Assembly: GCF_024464185.1 (NCBI RefSeq)
Contig: NZ_JANHAU010000002.1
Location: forward strand, 248,001 to 312,000
Direction of reading: 5' to 3'
Source of the DNA: Haloarchaeobius salinus
Lineage (GTDB): Archaea > Halobacteriota > Halobacteria > Halobacteriales > Natrialbaceae
DNA: 64,000 nt
The notes beneath the pieces are model-generated. The model searched no databases. It was not told the origin of the DNA and saw nothing but the letters and a program-made list of their open reading frames with translations. Both the position numbers and the translations under genes were made by a program. Below are positions 42,749 through 50,280 of this stretch, one piece after another. The stretch's first letter is position 1. The number at the start of each line of letters is the position of its first letter.

Positions 42749-43570
42749 ATGGGTCGTCAGGAGGTCGACGTGTCGCCAGACCGGCAGGCAGCGCTCGACG
42801 CGGTGGCGGTGCTGTCCGGGAAGTGGCACCCGACCGTCCTGATCGTGCTCGCCGACCGCGGCCCGAGCGGTTTCAACGAACTCCTGGAGTCGGTCCCGGG
42901 GATCTCGGGGAAGGTCCTCACCGAGACGCTGACGGCGCTCGAGGACGTCGACCTCGTCGACCGCACCGTCGTCAGCGAGTCCCCGCTCCGGGTCGAGTAC
43001 GCACTCACGCCCGCGGGCGAGGACCTCGACGCGGTGTTCGACGTGCTCGCGTCGTGGGCCAACCGTCACCTGGGGTCGGTGGTCCCCACCGTCCTCGTCG
43101 CGGACGGCGACCGACGCCTCACCGAGATGTACGGCCGCTGGCTCGATGCGTCCTACATCGCGGTCCGTGCGCACAACGACGAGGAGTTCGAGGCACGCTT
43201 CGGGGACGAGATCGACGTGGTCCTCGTCGCCGAGAGCGTCCCCGGCATCGCCCCGGAGCGCATCGCGGAGCGGGTCCGGCCGACGGCGCAGGTCGTGCTG
43301 GTGGTCGAAGAACGACCCGGGTTCGACATACTCGCCGTCGAGTGCGACGGTGTCGTCCGGAAGCCGCTCGTCCGCGAGCAGTTGCGTTCCGTCCTCGAGG
43401 AACAGCTCTCACGCCGCGGGGCGTCCGAGGCAGTCCGCGAGTACGGCACACTCGCGGCGAAGCGCTCGTTGCTGGAGTCGCACTACTCGCCGGAGACGCT
43501 CGCCGGCAACGACACCTACGAGACGCTGTGTTCGCGGATGGACGCGCTCGAGGACCGCATCGAGGACTGA
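42749..43570 (+). CDS. HxlR-type DNA-binding domain fused to a receiver-like domain and HalX
   Basis: A 273-residue regulator in three parts. Residues about 10-105 are an HxlR winged helix (LSGKWHPTVLIVLADRGPSGFNEL; GISGKVLTETLTALE). Residues about 113-225 are a receiver fold: it keeps the first acidic loop (VADGDRRL) and the Lys-Pro end (VVRKPLV), but the phosphoacceptor Asp is lost (DVVLVAESVPG where DVVLLDRRMP is usual). Residues about 228-273 match HalX (YGTLAAKRSLLESHY; LCSRMDALEDRIED). Together with the divergent kinase that lacks its His, this pair is unlikely to work by normal phosphotransfer. It converges on the lipoprotein gene with a 13-bp gap. Confidence 0.82.
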   Translation: MGRQEVDVSPDRQAALDAVAVLSGKWHPTVLIVLADRGPSGFNELLESVPGISGKVLTETLTALEDVDLVDRTVVSESPLRVEYALTPAGEDLDAVFDVLASWANRHLGSVVPTVLVADGDRRLTEMYGRWLDASYIAVRAHNDEEFEARFGDEIDVVLVAESVPGIAPERIAERVRPTAQVVLVVEERPGFDILAVECDGVVRKPLVREQLRSVLEEQLSRRGASEAVREYGTLAAKRSLLESHYSPETLAGNDTYETLCSRMDALEDRIED

Positions 43571-43583
43571 CCGACCACCGGGG

Positions 43584-44084
43584 TCACGTGTCGGCCGCGC
43601 AGCCCTCGCCATCGTACCAGGTGGCCCGTACCACGTAGTCGTTCGTCCCCAAGAGCGGGCGGTTCTTGATCCGGACGGTGTAGGTACCGTCCGCAGCCGC
43701 CGCGATCGAGTGGATGGTCGCGCTCGGCTCGCTCACGTCGACGAGCGCCGCGCCGTCGGGGTCGAGTATCACGAGTGCCGGGAGATGGTAATCGGCACGA
43801 GGCCGCTCCTTGTACAGGTAGACGTCGAGCTCCTCGCCCGCTTGCAGCTCGATGTGCCACTCCTTCGCCGCCGACCCGATCAGGGAGGACGTCAGGCGCC
43901 CGCGCAGTCTGACGTTCTCGTCCAGGAACTCCGCTTCGGGACACTCTCGACCGACCTCGTCGGCCGGTGCCTCCGGGTCGTACGTCCCGAGGGTCTCGGT
44001 GCTGCCACTCAGACAGCCCGCGAGCGTCGCCGACGCGACTGCGCCTGCACCGCCGAGGAACGTTCGTCGCTTACGATCCACCAT
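43584..44084 (-). CDS. Tat lipoprotein, function unknown
   Basis: A 166-residue exported lipoprotein starting MVDRKRRTFLGGAGAV with twin arginines and lipobox LAGC (about residues 21-24). The mature part is a beta-rich domain (LRGRLTSSLIGSAAKEWHIE, LDVYLYKERP, GTYTVRIKN), like bacterial pre-peptidase C-terminal or DUF-type sandwiches. Two cysteines (RECPEAEF and DGEGCAAD) could form a disulfide. It is the last gene of a three-gene operon and overlaps the end of the S74-domain gene by 14 bp. Confidence 0.75.
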   Translation of the reverse strand: MVDRKRRTFLGGAGAVASATLAGCLSGSTETLGTYDPEAPADEVGRECPEAEFLDENVRLRGRLTSSLIGSAAKEWHIELQAGEELDVYLYKERPRADYHLPALVILDPDGAALVDVSEPSATIHSIAAAADGTYTVRIKNRPLLGTNDYVVRATWYDGEGCAADT

Positions 44085-45441
44085 TTACCTGGGATTCGAG
44101 TGCCACGAGGCGTTCTTCGAGGTCGTCGATGCGCTCCTCGCGCTCCTCGATGTCGGCCTGCTGGCACTGAATGGCGTCGATCAGGACCGGCACGAGTTTG
44201 GAGTAGCTGAGACTGAGTGTCGAATCCTCGTCGCCTTCGTCCGAGCGTCGGACGACCTCCGGGACGACCTCCTGGACCTCCTGTGCGATGAGGCCCAGCT
44301 GACGGCCATCCGTTCGGTTTTCGTCCGTCCACTCGTAGGTGACCGGCCGGAGTGACGTTACTGCTTCGAGCCCGGCCTCGAGTCGGGCGACGTTCTCCTT
44401 CAGACGCGCGTCCGAGTTCTCGATTAGGTCGTCTGCAAACACGGTCTCCGCCCAGAGCCCGTTGAAACGCAGCCCGTCACCACTGCCGAGGTCAACACCT
44501 TCGTTCTCTGTCGGGGCCAGAGTGGGGACGTCTCTGAAGCCGTCGTCGAACCCGTCGGTTATCCTGAGTTGTTCTTCGCCGGCTCCGAGAAGCATGTTGT
44601 TCTGATCGACGGCGTCCGTTCCCCGGGCGACCAAGTGGACGGTTCCGGAGTCCTCCCCCTCCGTCTCGACGTGGACGAAGAAGCGGTGATCGTCCGTTCC
44701 GATCTTGAAGTCGCCCTCCATCGCAGGGTCGTCCGTGGGACCGACGTGCAGCGGGGCGTCCGGGGCGGTGCCGATGCCGACCCCGCCCACCGCGTTCACG
44801 ATGAACTGATTGTCACCCCCGGAACGGAATCGGCTACCGCTGTTGTTCCAGACGAACGTCCCCGTACCGATTGCCTCGGCTTTCCGACCGGCTGCGAAGC
44901 TGTAGTCACCGGCCGCGACGTTCTGACGACCGCCCGGGACGGTCGCGCTCGCGCCGCCGGCTCGATTCCGATACCCGCCGCCGACGGTCGCCCGCTCGCT
45001 CGAGGCACGGTTGAGGGAGCCCCCACCGATGGTCGCGTCGGAGTCGTTGGCCCGGTTGCTCTCGCCGCCACCGACCGTCGCGCCGTCGCCGCTCGCCTCG
45101 TTCCCGTCGCCGCCACCGACCGACGCGCCGTCGGCGTCGCCGGTGTCGTTGTCGGAGCCGCCGAAGGCGACGCTCCCCGCGTTGCTCGGGTCGGTTGGTG
45201 GCGTGTAACGGCCCGCCTGCAAGGTCGCCAGCCAGTCGGAGCCGTCGCCGACGTAGACGACGCCGGTGTCGGTCGCGAGGAACTTCGCGCCCGCCTGTGG
45301 CTCGTAGTTCTCGAGGTTGGCCGATTCGTCGCGCAGCTCGATATCGACGTCGTAGGCCTCGAAGTTCTCGTTCAGCGGTCGGTGCCAGTCCTCCTCGCCC
45401 GCTTCGGGGACGTTGTAGCCGTGGTTCGGTGTGTCAGTCAT
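44071..45441 (-). CDS. Fibre-like protein with head repeats and S74 intramolecular chaperone domain
   Basis: A 456-residue protein built like a phage tail fibre or trimeric adhesin. Residues about 1-70 are a leader like those of phage receptor-binding proteins (YNVPEAGEEDWHRPLNENFE). Residues about 95-200 are short Gly-Gly-Gly repeats of the YadA-head/Hep_Hag type (GGGESNRANDSDATIGGG). Residues about 340-430 are a peptidase S74 intramolecular chaperone with S343-D and K (NSDARLKENVARLE; LGLIAQEVQEVVPE), which self-cleaves and drives trimer formation. A coiled coil ends the protein. There is no signal peptide, so its export route is unknown. It sits between two Tat lipoprotein genes. Confidence 0.82.
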   Translation of the reverse strand: MTDTPNHGYNVPEAGEEDWHRPLNENFEAYDVDIELRDESANLENYEPQAGAKFLATDTGVVYVGDGSDWLATLQAGRYTPPTDPSNAGSVAFGGSDNDTGDADGASVGGGDGNEASGDGATVGGGESNRANDSDATIGGGSLNRASSERATVGGGYRNRAGGASATVPGGRQNVAAGDYSFAAGRKAEAIGTGTFVWNNSGSRFRSGGDNQFIVNAVGGVGIGTAPDAPLHVGPTDDPAMEGDFKIGTDDHRFFVHVETEGEDSGTVHLVARGTDAVDQNNMLLGAGEEQLRITDGFDDGFRDVPTLAPTENEGVDLGSGDGLRFNGLWAETVFADDLIENSDARLKENVARLEAGLEAVTSLRPVTYEWTDENRTDGRQLGLIAQEVQEVVPEVVRRSDEGDEDSTLSLSYSKLVPVLIDAIQCQQADIEEREERIDDLEERLVALESQVNGGS

Positions 45442-45462
45442 GGTGGTCTCAGTCTCGTCGGC

Positions 45463-45846
45463 TCAGCGAGTGACGCCGCCGTATCCGAACTCGCCGTAGA
45501 ACTGCTCGCCGTAGTCGTCGTCCGGTCCGGTCGTGGTCGATTCCGTCGTCGTCGCGCCCGTCGTCTCGCTATCGGTTCTCGTCCCGGTACTCCCGTCGCT
45601 CGTGTCGGTGGGAATCGACGTCGTAGTCGCAGTCACGACGGTCGTCGCCACCGTCGTCTGCGTGCCGCCGTAGCCGAACGTCGTCTCGGTGTCCTCGTCC
45701 TCGCCGTCGCCATCGTCACCGCCGTCACCGACCCCGAACTCGTGGCCGGCGATCTGGACGCTGCATCCGGCGGTCGAGACCGCCGCGACCAGCGCGCCGG
45801 CGCACAACAGTGCTCGCCGGGTCGTCTCGTCGTTCCCGTCAACCAT
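45463..45846 (-). CDS. Small Tat lipoprotein with Thr-rich stalk
   Basis: A 127-residue lipoprotein starting MVDGNDETTRRALLCAGAL. Twin arginines precede a hydrophobic helix that ends in the lipobox STAGC. The mature part is a short Gly/Asp segment, a Thr-rich stalk (about 65-110) likely to be O-glycosylated, and a C-terminal GEFGYGGVTR that mirrors an internal TTFGYGGTQ. Function unknown. ATAATTA at 45875-45881 (TAATTAT on the minus strand) gives a leaderless start at the ATG at 45846. It is the first gene of the surface operon, 21 bp ahead of the S74 gene. Confidence 0.78.
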   Translation of the reverse strand: MVDGNDETTRRALLCAGALVAAVSTAGCSVQIAGHEFGVGDGGDDGDGEDEDTETTFGYGGTQTTVATTVVTATTTSIPTDTSDGSTGTRTDSETTGATTTESTTTGPDDDYGEQFYGEFGYGGVTR

Positions 45847-45874
45847 CCGTAAGGACGCGATACGTCGGAGAACC

Positions 45875-45881
45875 ATAATTA
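45875..45881 (-). promoter_or_regulatory. TATA box of the surface-fibre operon
   Basis: TAATTAT on the minus strand, 29-35 bp ahead of the first start codon. Confidence 0.6.
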
Positions 45882-45893
45882 CGAGCTAACGAC

Positions 45894-45923
45894 GAGGTAA
45901 TTGCGTAACTTACCTCTAGGTAA
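45894..45923. promoter_or_regulatory. Array of three AGGTAA half-sites
   Basis: GAGGTAA, TTACCTC and AGGTAA stand at 45894-45900, 45910-45916 and 45918-45923. The first two form a perfect 7-bp dyad with a 9-bp spacer; the last two form TTACCT-CT-AGGTAA. The array lies just upstream of the TATA box of the surface operon, so it is a likely activator or repressor site. Confidence 0.5.
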
Positions 45924-46059
45924 CCTTCCGACTGGCAGCGGTCGAGCGGCCCGAACGGCCGCCGTCCTCGCAGTGTCCCCGCTCCCGAGCCCCGCCCGGT
46001 CCGTCCGACGGATCGAAGACCCCGAGCCGGTCGATCTAGCGACCGACCCGTCCCGGCAG

Positions 46060-47061
46060 TCAGTCGTACGTGTGGAAGTCGACGGCCTGCTCCAGCAGCT
46101 CGTCGGGGATGCCGGGCACCTCCTCGTCGCGGACCGGGCCCATCTCGTCCAGCTCCTCGGGGCTGCGCGGGAAGTCCCTGAGCCGGAAGTGGACGTCGAT
46201 GCCGGCCTTCGCCCCCTGGCCGAGCGCGACGGGGATCTGGTTGTGGCCGGGCGTGCAGTCGCCCACGGCGTACACCCCGTCGACTGAAGTCTCGCCGTGG
46301 TCGCCGACCTCGATGGTGCCGTCGTCGTTGATGTCACAGCCCAGCTCGCGGGCGAGCCCGTTGTTGTACTCCGCGCCGTACATCGCGAAGCCACCCCTGT
46401 ACTCCCGGACCGAGCCGTCCGCGAACTCCAGCGCCTTCAGCCAGCCGTCCTCGCCGTTCTGGACGCCGGTGACGTCCGCGTGGACCACGTCGATGGGGTG
46501 GGTCTCGATGATGCTCCCCGTCTCGTCGCTCCACTCCGGCTCCGTGCCGCGGGTCAGCAGGTCGACGCCGTCGGTGAAGTTCAGCATGATGCCGGCGACG
46601 TGGGCCGCGCTCTCGGAGTGGCCCATCACGTACACCGACTCGTCGACGAACATGTGCGCGTCGCAGTGCAGACAGTAGTGCAGGCCTCGCCCGGTACGGG
46701 GCAGCGGTGGCTCGGGTCGGACGTCGTTGAACCCGGTCGCGAGGACCACCATCTCGGCCGCGTACTCGCCGCTGTTGCCCGAGAGGTGGAACTGGGCGTC
46801 CTCACCCTCGGCACAGGAGGTGACCATGTCCCGGTGGATGTCGCAGCCGTACTCCGCGAGTTGCTCCTGCCCGATGCCGAGGAACTCCCCGCCGCTGGTC
46901 TCCTCGGGGACGCCGATGAGGTTGTGGACCTCCTGCATCATCGCCGCGCGCCCGCCGCCGCGGTTCACCAGTGCCGTGCTGTGGCCGAGTCGCGTGCTGT
47001 ACAGCGCGGCGGTCATCCCGGCGGGGCCGCCACCGACGACGAGCACGTCGTACTCGGGCAT
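46060..47061 (-). CDS. Thioredoxin reductase-like NAD(P)/FAD oxidoreductase
   Basis: A 333-residue flavoprotein of the thioredoxin reductase family. The FAD motif GGGPAG is at residues 10-15 and the redox-active pair C130/C133 in HYCLHCDAHMF. A second nucleotide-binding segment (VYVMGHSESAAHVAG) lacks part of the classical GGGxSA, so NADPH use is uncertain and it may be of the low-activity or ferredoxin-linked type. The end VYAVGDCTPGHNQIPVALGQG is typical. The start codon follows directly after the stop of the HxlR regulator gene, so they form an operon. Confidence 0.85.
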   Translation of the reverse strand: MPEYDVLVVGGGPAGMTAALYSTRLGHSTALVNRGGGRAAMMQEVHNLIGVPEETSGGEFLGIGQEQLAEYGCDIHRDMVTSCAEGEDAQFHLSGNSGEYAAEMVVLATGFNDVRPEPPLPRTGRGLHYCLHCDAHMFVDESVYVMGHSESAAHVAGIMLNFTDGVDLLTRGTEPEWSDETGSIIETHPIDVVHADVTGVQNGEDGWLKALEFADGSVREYRGGFAMYGAEYNNGLARELGCDINDDGTIEVGDHGETSVDGVYAVGDCTPGHNQIPVALGQGAKAGIDVHFRLRDFPRSPEELDEMGPVRDEEVPGIPDELLEQAVDFHTYD

Positions 47062-47448
47062 CTACGCGCCCTCCGAGGTGGTGCCGTGCTCGACGCTCCA
47101 GCGCAGCACCCCCCAGACCACGGGTTCGAGTGCGGCCCCCCGGTCGGTGAGCGAGTACTCCACCCGGAGCGGCTGGTCGCTGACGAGCTCGCGGTCGACC
47201 AGCCCCCCGTCCTCCAGGCGGGTCAGGCTCTCCGAGAGCATCTTCGAGGAGATCCCCACGACCCGCTCCTTCAGCGCGTTGAACCCCAGCGGCCCGTGTT
47301 CGAGCAGCTGGTAGACGATGCGCAGGTGCCACTTGCGACCGAGCACGTCCTGGACCTCGTCGAACGCCGCCGGTGGCTCGACGAAGAAGGACTCGCTGCT
47401 GGTTCCACCGGGACGGACCTGCCTGACCGCGGTCGATTCAGAGCTCAT
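47062..47448 (-). CDS. HxlR family transcriptional regulator
   Basis: A 128-residue winged-helix protein of the HxlR type. The family core is VLGRKWHLRIVYQLLEHGPLGFNAL, in which KWH and the recognition helix (GISSKMLSESLTRLEDGGLV) are clear. HxlR proteins often sense redox or aldehydes. A 20-residue Ser-rich N-terminal arm precedes the fold and contains no Cys. The stop codon abuts the start of the thioredoxin reductase-like gene with no gap, so the regulator probably controls that gene in the same transcript. Confidence 0.88.
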   Translation of the reverse strand: MSSESTAVRQVRPGGTSSESFFVEPPAAFDEVQDVLGRKWHLRIVYQLLEHGPLGFNALKERVVGISSKMLSESLTRLEDGGLVDRELVSDQPLRVEYSLTDRGAALEPVVWGVLRWSVEHGTTSEGA

Positions 47449-47659
47449 GTGTTGTCCGGATGGACGGCACCACCGCTAATCAAGCTACTACGGACGGGTG
47501 TCGCTCCCTCTCATCCCCGACAGAGTTAAGTTCAGGCACGCTGCCTCGACCCAGACGCCCCGTTCCACGCCCATCGAGCCCAGCCGGCAGCCTGCTCGAA
47601 CACGTGGTCGTCGCTCGCACGCAGAAACTCGTTTCACGCTGCTCGAAGAAGGAGACAGT
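47449..47659. other. Divergent promoter region between HxlR and acetolactate synthase-like genes
   Basis: About 210 bp without a credible gene. On the plus strand GAGTTAAG near 47522-47529 is the only AT-rich box; the leader ORF follows at 47660. The frame that opens at 47498 upstream in phase with it is Pro/Arg-rich and unlikely to be translated. Confidence 0.45.
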
Positions 47660-47773
47660 ATGCAGGTCGTCTTCCCTGCGACCGGCGGCCGGGTCGAACC
47701 GCACGCGGAACCGCCAACGACGTCCACGCGCACCCTCGCGCACGACGACACCGACGCGAGGGTCGGACGATGA
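47660..47773 (+). CDS. Possible 37-codon leader ORF overlapping the acetolactate synthase-like gene
   Basis: GAAGGAGAC at 47648-47656 is a strong Shine-Dalgarno just ahead of the ATG at 47660. The 37-residue peptide (MQVVFPATGGRVEPHAEPP onward) stops at TGA 47771-47773, overlapping the ATG of the next gene by 2 bases (ATGA). The peptide is not Leu/Val/Ile-rich, so classical amino-acid attenuation is not apparent; translational coupling is a simple reading. Coding status unproven. Confidence 0.42.
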   Translation: MQVVFPATGGRVEPHAEPPTTSTRTLAHDDTDARVGR

Positions 47774-49347
47774 AGGCCTCGGACCTGCTCGTCGAGTGCC
47801 TCGAAGCCGAGGGTGTCGAGTACGTCTTCGGGCTCCCCGGCGAGGAGCTGGAGGACCTGCTGTTCTCGCTGGAGGAGTCGGACGTGGCGTTCATCCCGGT
47901 GCGCCACGAGCAGGGCGCGGCGTTCATGGCCGACGTACACGGCCGGCTGACGGGCGAGGCCGGGGTCTGTCTCTCGACGCTGGGACCGGGTGCCACGAAC
48001 CTCATCACCGGCGTCGCCGACGCCCACCTGGACAAGTCGCCGCTGGTCGCCATCACGGGCCAGGGCGGGCTCGAGCGCCTCCACCAGGAGAGCCACCAGG
48101 CACTCGACATCGTCCACATGTTCGAGCCGGTCGTGAAGTGGAACACGCAGATAACCGACGCGGAGATCGTCCCGGAGTCGGTCCGCAAGGCGTTCAAGCT
48201 CGCGGAGTACGAGAAGCCCGGTGCGACCCACCTCGAGTTCCCGGAGGACGTCGCGGGCGAGTCCATCGACGCCGCGCCGCTCCCCGAGCGCCCCCGCGTC
48301 CGCCGGGCCGACCCCGACGAGGCGTCGCTCGAACGGGCCGTCGAGCTCCTCGCCGACGCCACCGACCCGCTCGTGCTGGCCGGCAACGGCACCGTCCGGA
48401 CCGCGACGGCCACCCGCCTGTACGAGCTGGTCGACCACGCGGGGCTCCCCGTCGTCGCGACGTACATGGGGAAGGGTGCGGTGTCCGACCGACTCGACGC
48501 CTCGCTGATGACGCTCGACTCGGGGCCGGACGGGGAGGCCTCGACGGCCGTCGAGCGGGCCGACTGCGTGCTCGCGGTCGGCTACGACATCGCCGAACAC
48601 GACCCGCAGTCGTGGAACCCCGACCTCGACAAGCGGATCGTCCACGTCGACCACGAACCGGCCGAGGTGTACCGGCACTACAACCCGGACGTCGAGATCG
48701 TCGCCGACATCTCGACCGTCCTCCACGAACTGCGCCACCGGCTCGAGCCGTCGACCGTCCCGTCGTGGTGTCGTGACCTCCGCGAGCGCATCGTCGCGGA
48801 CGTGCAGCGGGAACCCGCGGCCGACGAACCGTTCTCGGTCGAGCAGACGCTCCCGTACCTGCGTGCGGCGATGGCCGACGAGGACGTGCTCATCTCCGAC
48901 GTCGGGAGCCACAAGATGGCCATCGCGCAGTCGTTCCCGACGTACGAGCCGAACACCTGCATCGTCTCGAACGGACTGGCGAGCATGGGCATCGCCGTCC
49001 CGGGCGGTGTCGCGGCCGACCTCGCGGTCGACTCGAACGTCGTCGTCGCCACGGGTGACGGCGGCTTCCTGATGAACGCCGCCGAGATAGAGACGGCGAC
49101 CCGGCTCGACCTCGGGTTCACCATCGTCGTGTTCAACGACGACGACTACGGCCTCATCTCCGAGAAGCAGGTCGCCCACACCGGGGAGCACTTCGGCACC
49201 GAGCTGACGAACCCCGACCTCGAACGGTTCGCCGAGAGCTTCGGCATCGCGGGCTACCGGCCCGACAGCTGGGACGAAGTCCAGTCGGTGCTCGACGAGG
49301 CCGTCCCCGCGAACGAGCTGTCGCTGGTCGAGATTCCGCTCCCGTAG
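47770..49347 (+). CDS. Acetolactate synthase large-subunit-like TPP enzyme
   Basis: A 525-residue thiamine-diphosphate enzyme. The activating Glu is E47 (PVRHEQGAAFMA). The TPP motif is VATGDGGFLMNAAE followed about 25 residues later by VFNDDDYGLI. The substrate pocket segment GPGATNLITGVADA is as in acetolactate synthases (ilvB/alsS-like). No regulatory subunit gene is nearby, and the protein is shorter than biosynthetic AHAS, so a catabolic acetolactate synthase or a related decarboxylase is possible. The product feeds branched-chain amino acids or acetoin. Translation may be coupled to the 37-codon ORF upstream. Confidence 0.82.
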   Translation: MKASDLLVECLEAEGVEYVFGLPGEELEDLLFSLEESDVAFIPVRHEQGAAFMADVHGRLTGEAGVCLSTLGPGATNLITGVADAHLDKSPLVAITGQGGLERLHQESHQALDIVHMFEPVVKWNTQITDAEIVPESVRKAFKLAEYEKPGATHLEFPEDVAGESIDAAPLPERPRVRRADPDEASLERAVELLADATDPLVLAGNGTVRTATATRLYELVDHAGLPVVATYMGKGAVSDRLDASLMTLDSGPDGEASTAVERADCVLAVGYDIAEHDPQSWNPDLDKRIVHVDHEPAEVYRHYNPDVEIVADISTVLHELRHRLEPSTVPSWCRDLRERIVADVQREPAADEPFSVEQTLPYLRAAMADEDVLISDVGSHKMAIAQSFPTYEPNTCIVSNGLASMGIAVPGGVAADLAVDSNVVVATGDGGFLMNAAEIETATRLDLGFTIVVFNDDDYGLISEKQVAHTGEHFGTELTNPDLERFAESFGIAGYRPDSWDEVQSVLDEAVPANELSLVEIPLP

Positions 49348-49443
49348 CCCACTGGTTCAGGCATCCCAGGCGATCCGGTTCAGACACCGCAATAGACCGC
49401 GTGTGGCACGAGAAGCGCGTGGTCGGCTCCCCCCGCGTCGCGG

Positions 49444-49590
49444 TCATTCCGTCTCCGCTCTCACGTCGGGTTCGAGGCGGATTCGAACCTCCCGCACGTC
49501 CAACTCAGGGTCGAAGTGGCTGTCCAGGATGTCGGTGTTGTCGTACAGCTGGAACGACGGGTCGGGGCGGTCGCCGACGACGCGCACCAC
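49444..49590 (-). CDS. Possible small protein, function unknown
   Basis: A 48-codon frame with GTG start whose product (VVRVVGDRPDPSFQLYDN and on, ending VREVRIRLEPDVRAETE) has a balanced haloarchaeal composition rather than the Arg/Pro-rich look of shadow frames. No promoter or Shine-Dalgarno is evident. It would be divergent from the lipoprotein gene at 49626. It could equally be the broken end of a longer gene. Confidence 0.3.
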   Translation of the reverse strand: MVRVVGDRPDPSFQLYDNTDILDSHFDPELDVREVRIRLEPDVRAETE

Positions 49591-49625
49591 AGCACTTTCA
49601 CGCTGTCCCTGCGTCCAACCCAGCA

Positions 49626-50027
49626 ATGCCCTCCCGTCGCACGCTCCTCGCGATGACCGCCCTCGCGGCCCCCGGCACTGCCGGCTGTCTCGACCGCGCC
49701 GGCGACGACGTCGACGGCGTCGCCATCGACTCGCTGACCGTCCACAACGACGACGACAGTCGCCACCACCTCGCCGTCGAGCTCCACGCCGACGGTGAGA
49801 CGGTCGCACGGGAGTCGCGGACGCTCGGGCCGCGGTCGGGCGTCGCCATCGAATCGCCGGTCGACGGCCCCGACGACTACGTCCTCGACGTCGGCGTGGA
49901 CGACCAGACCGCCCGGGAACGCCTCACCGACCACGCGAGCGACGGCCAGCAGTGTGTCATCCCCGTCGTCACGGTCGCTACCGATGGTCGACTCCGGCTG
50001 ACCGTGCAGGCGTACGACGACTGCTGA
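49626..50027 (+). CDS. Small Tat lipoprotein
   Basis: A 133-residue lipoprotein that opens MPSRRTLLAMTALAAPGTAGC with twin arginines and lipobox TAGC ending at residue 21. The mature part is an acidic beta-rich domain (about 30-133), with SLTVHNDDDSRHHLAVELH and VLDVGVDD, which looks like a small Ig-like or DUF-type sandwich. Cys residues in QQCVIPVV and YDDC may pair. Function unknown. The start at 49626 gives the only complete signal peptide. Confidence 0.75.
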   Translation: MPSRRTLLAMTALAAPGTAGCLDRAGDDVDGVAIDSLTVHNDDDSRHHLAVELHADGETVARESRTLGPRSGVAIESPVDGPDDYVLDVGVDDQTARERLTDHASDGQQCVIPVVTVATDGRLRLTVQAYDDC

Positions 50028-50280
50028 CGAGGGGGCGAAGCGACGAACCGGGTCGCCGGTTCCGAACGGGTCCACGGCGGTCAGTGTGGCGCTGCTGGCG
50101 TTCCCGTTGAACGCGCTGACCGTGTTCTGGACTCCACCCCGCGATGGACTGGGGCCTGCCGACCGACGACCGCCCGCCCCTCGATTCGTGACCCGTCGGC
50201 CGCCGACCCAACGGCGGTACGGTGGCGTTCCCACCTCCTTTTTGTCGGTCCGAGTCAAATCCGACGACGACCGATCCACC

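Noticed and set aside
43584-45846. Provirus around the S74 fibre gene
   Set aside because: No integrase, terminase, portal or capsid gene is nearby; the flanking genes are chromosomal in character.
49480-49500. T-arm-like GGTTCGAATCC on the minus strand
   Set aside because: No matching acceptor, anticodon or D arm around it; the stem also has a mismatch, so it is not a tRNA.
50078-50122. Nested inverted repeats (CGGTCAG/CTGACCG and GCGTTC/GAACGC)
   Set aside because: The unpaired part is very unequal and GC content makes chance pairs common; not strong enough for an RNA feature.
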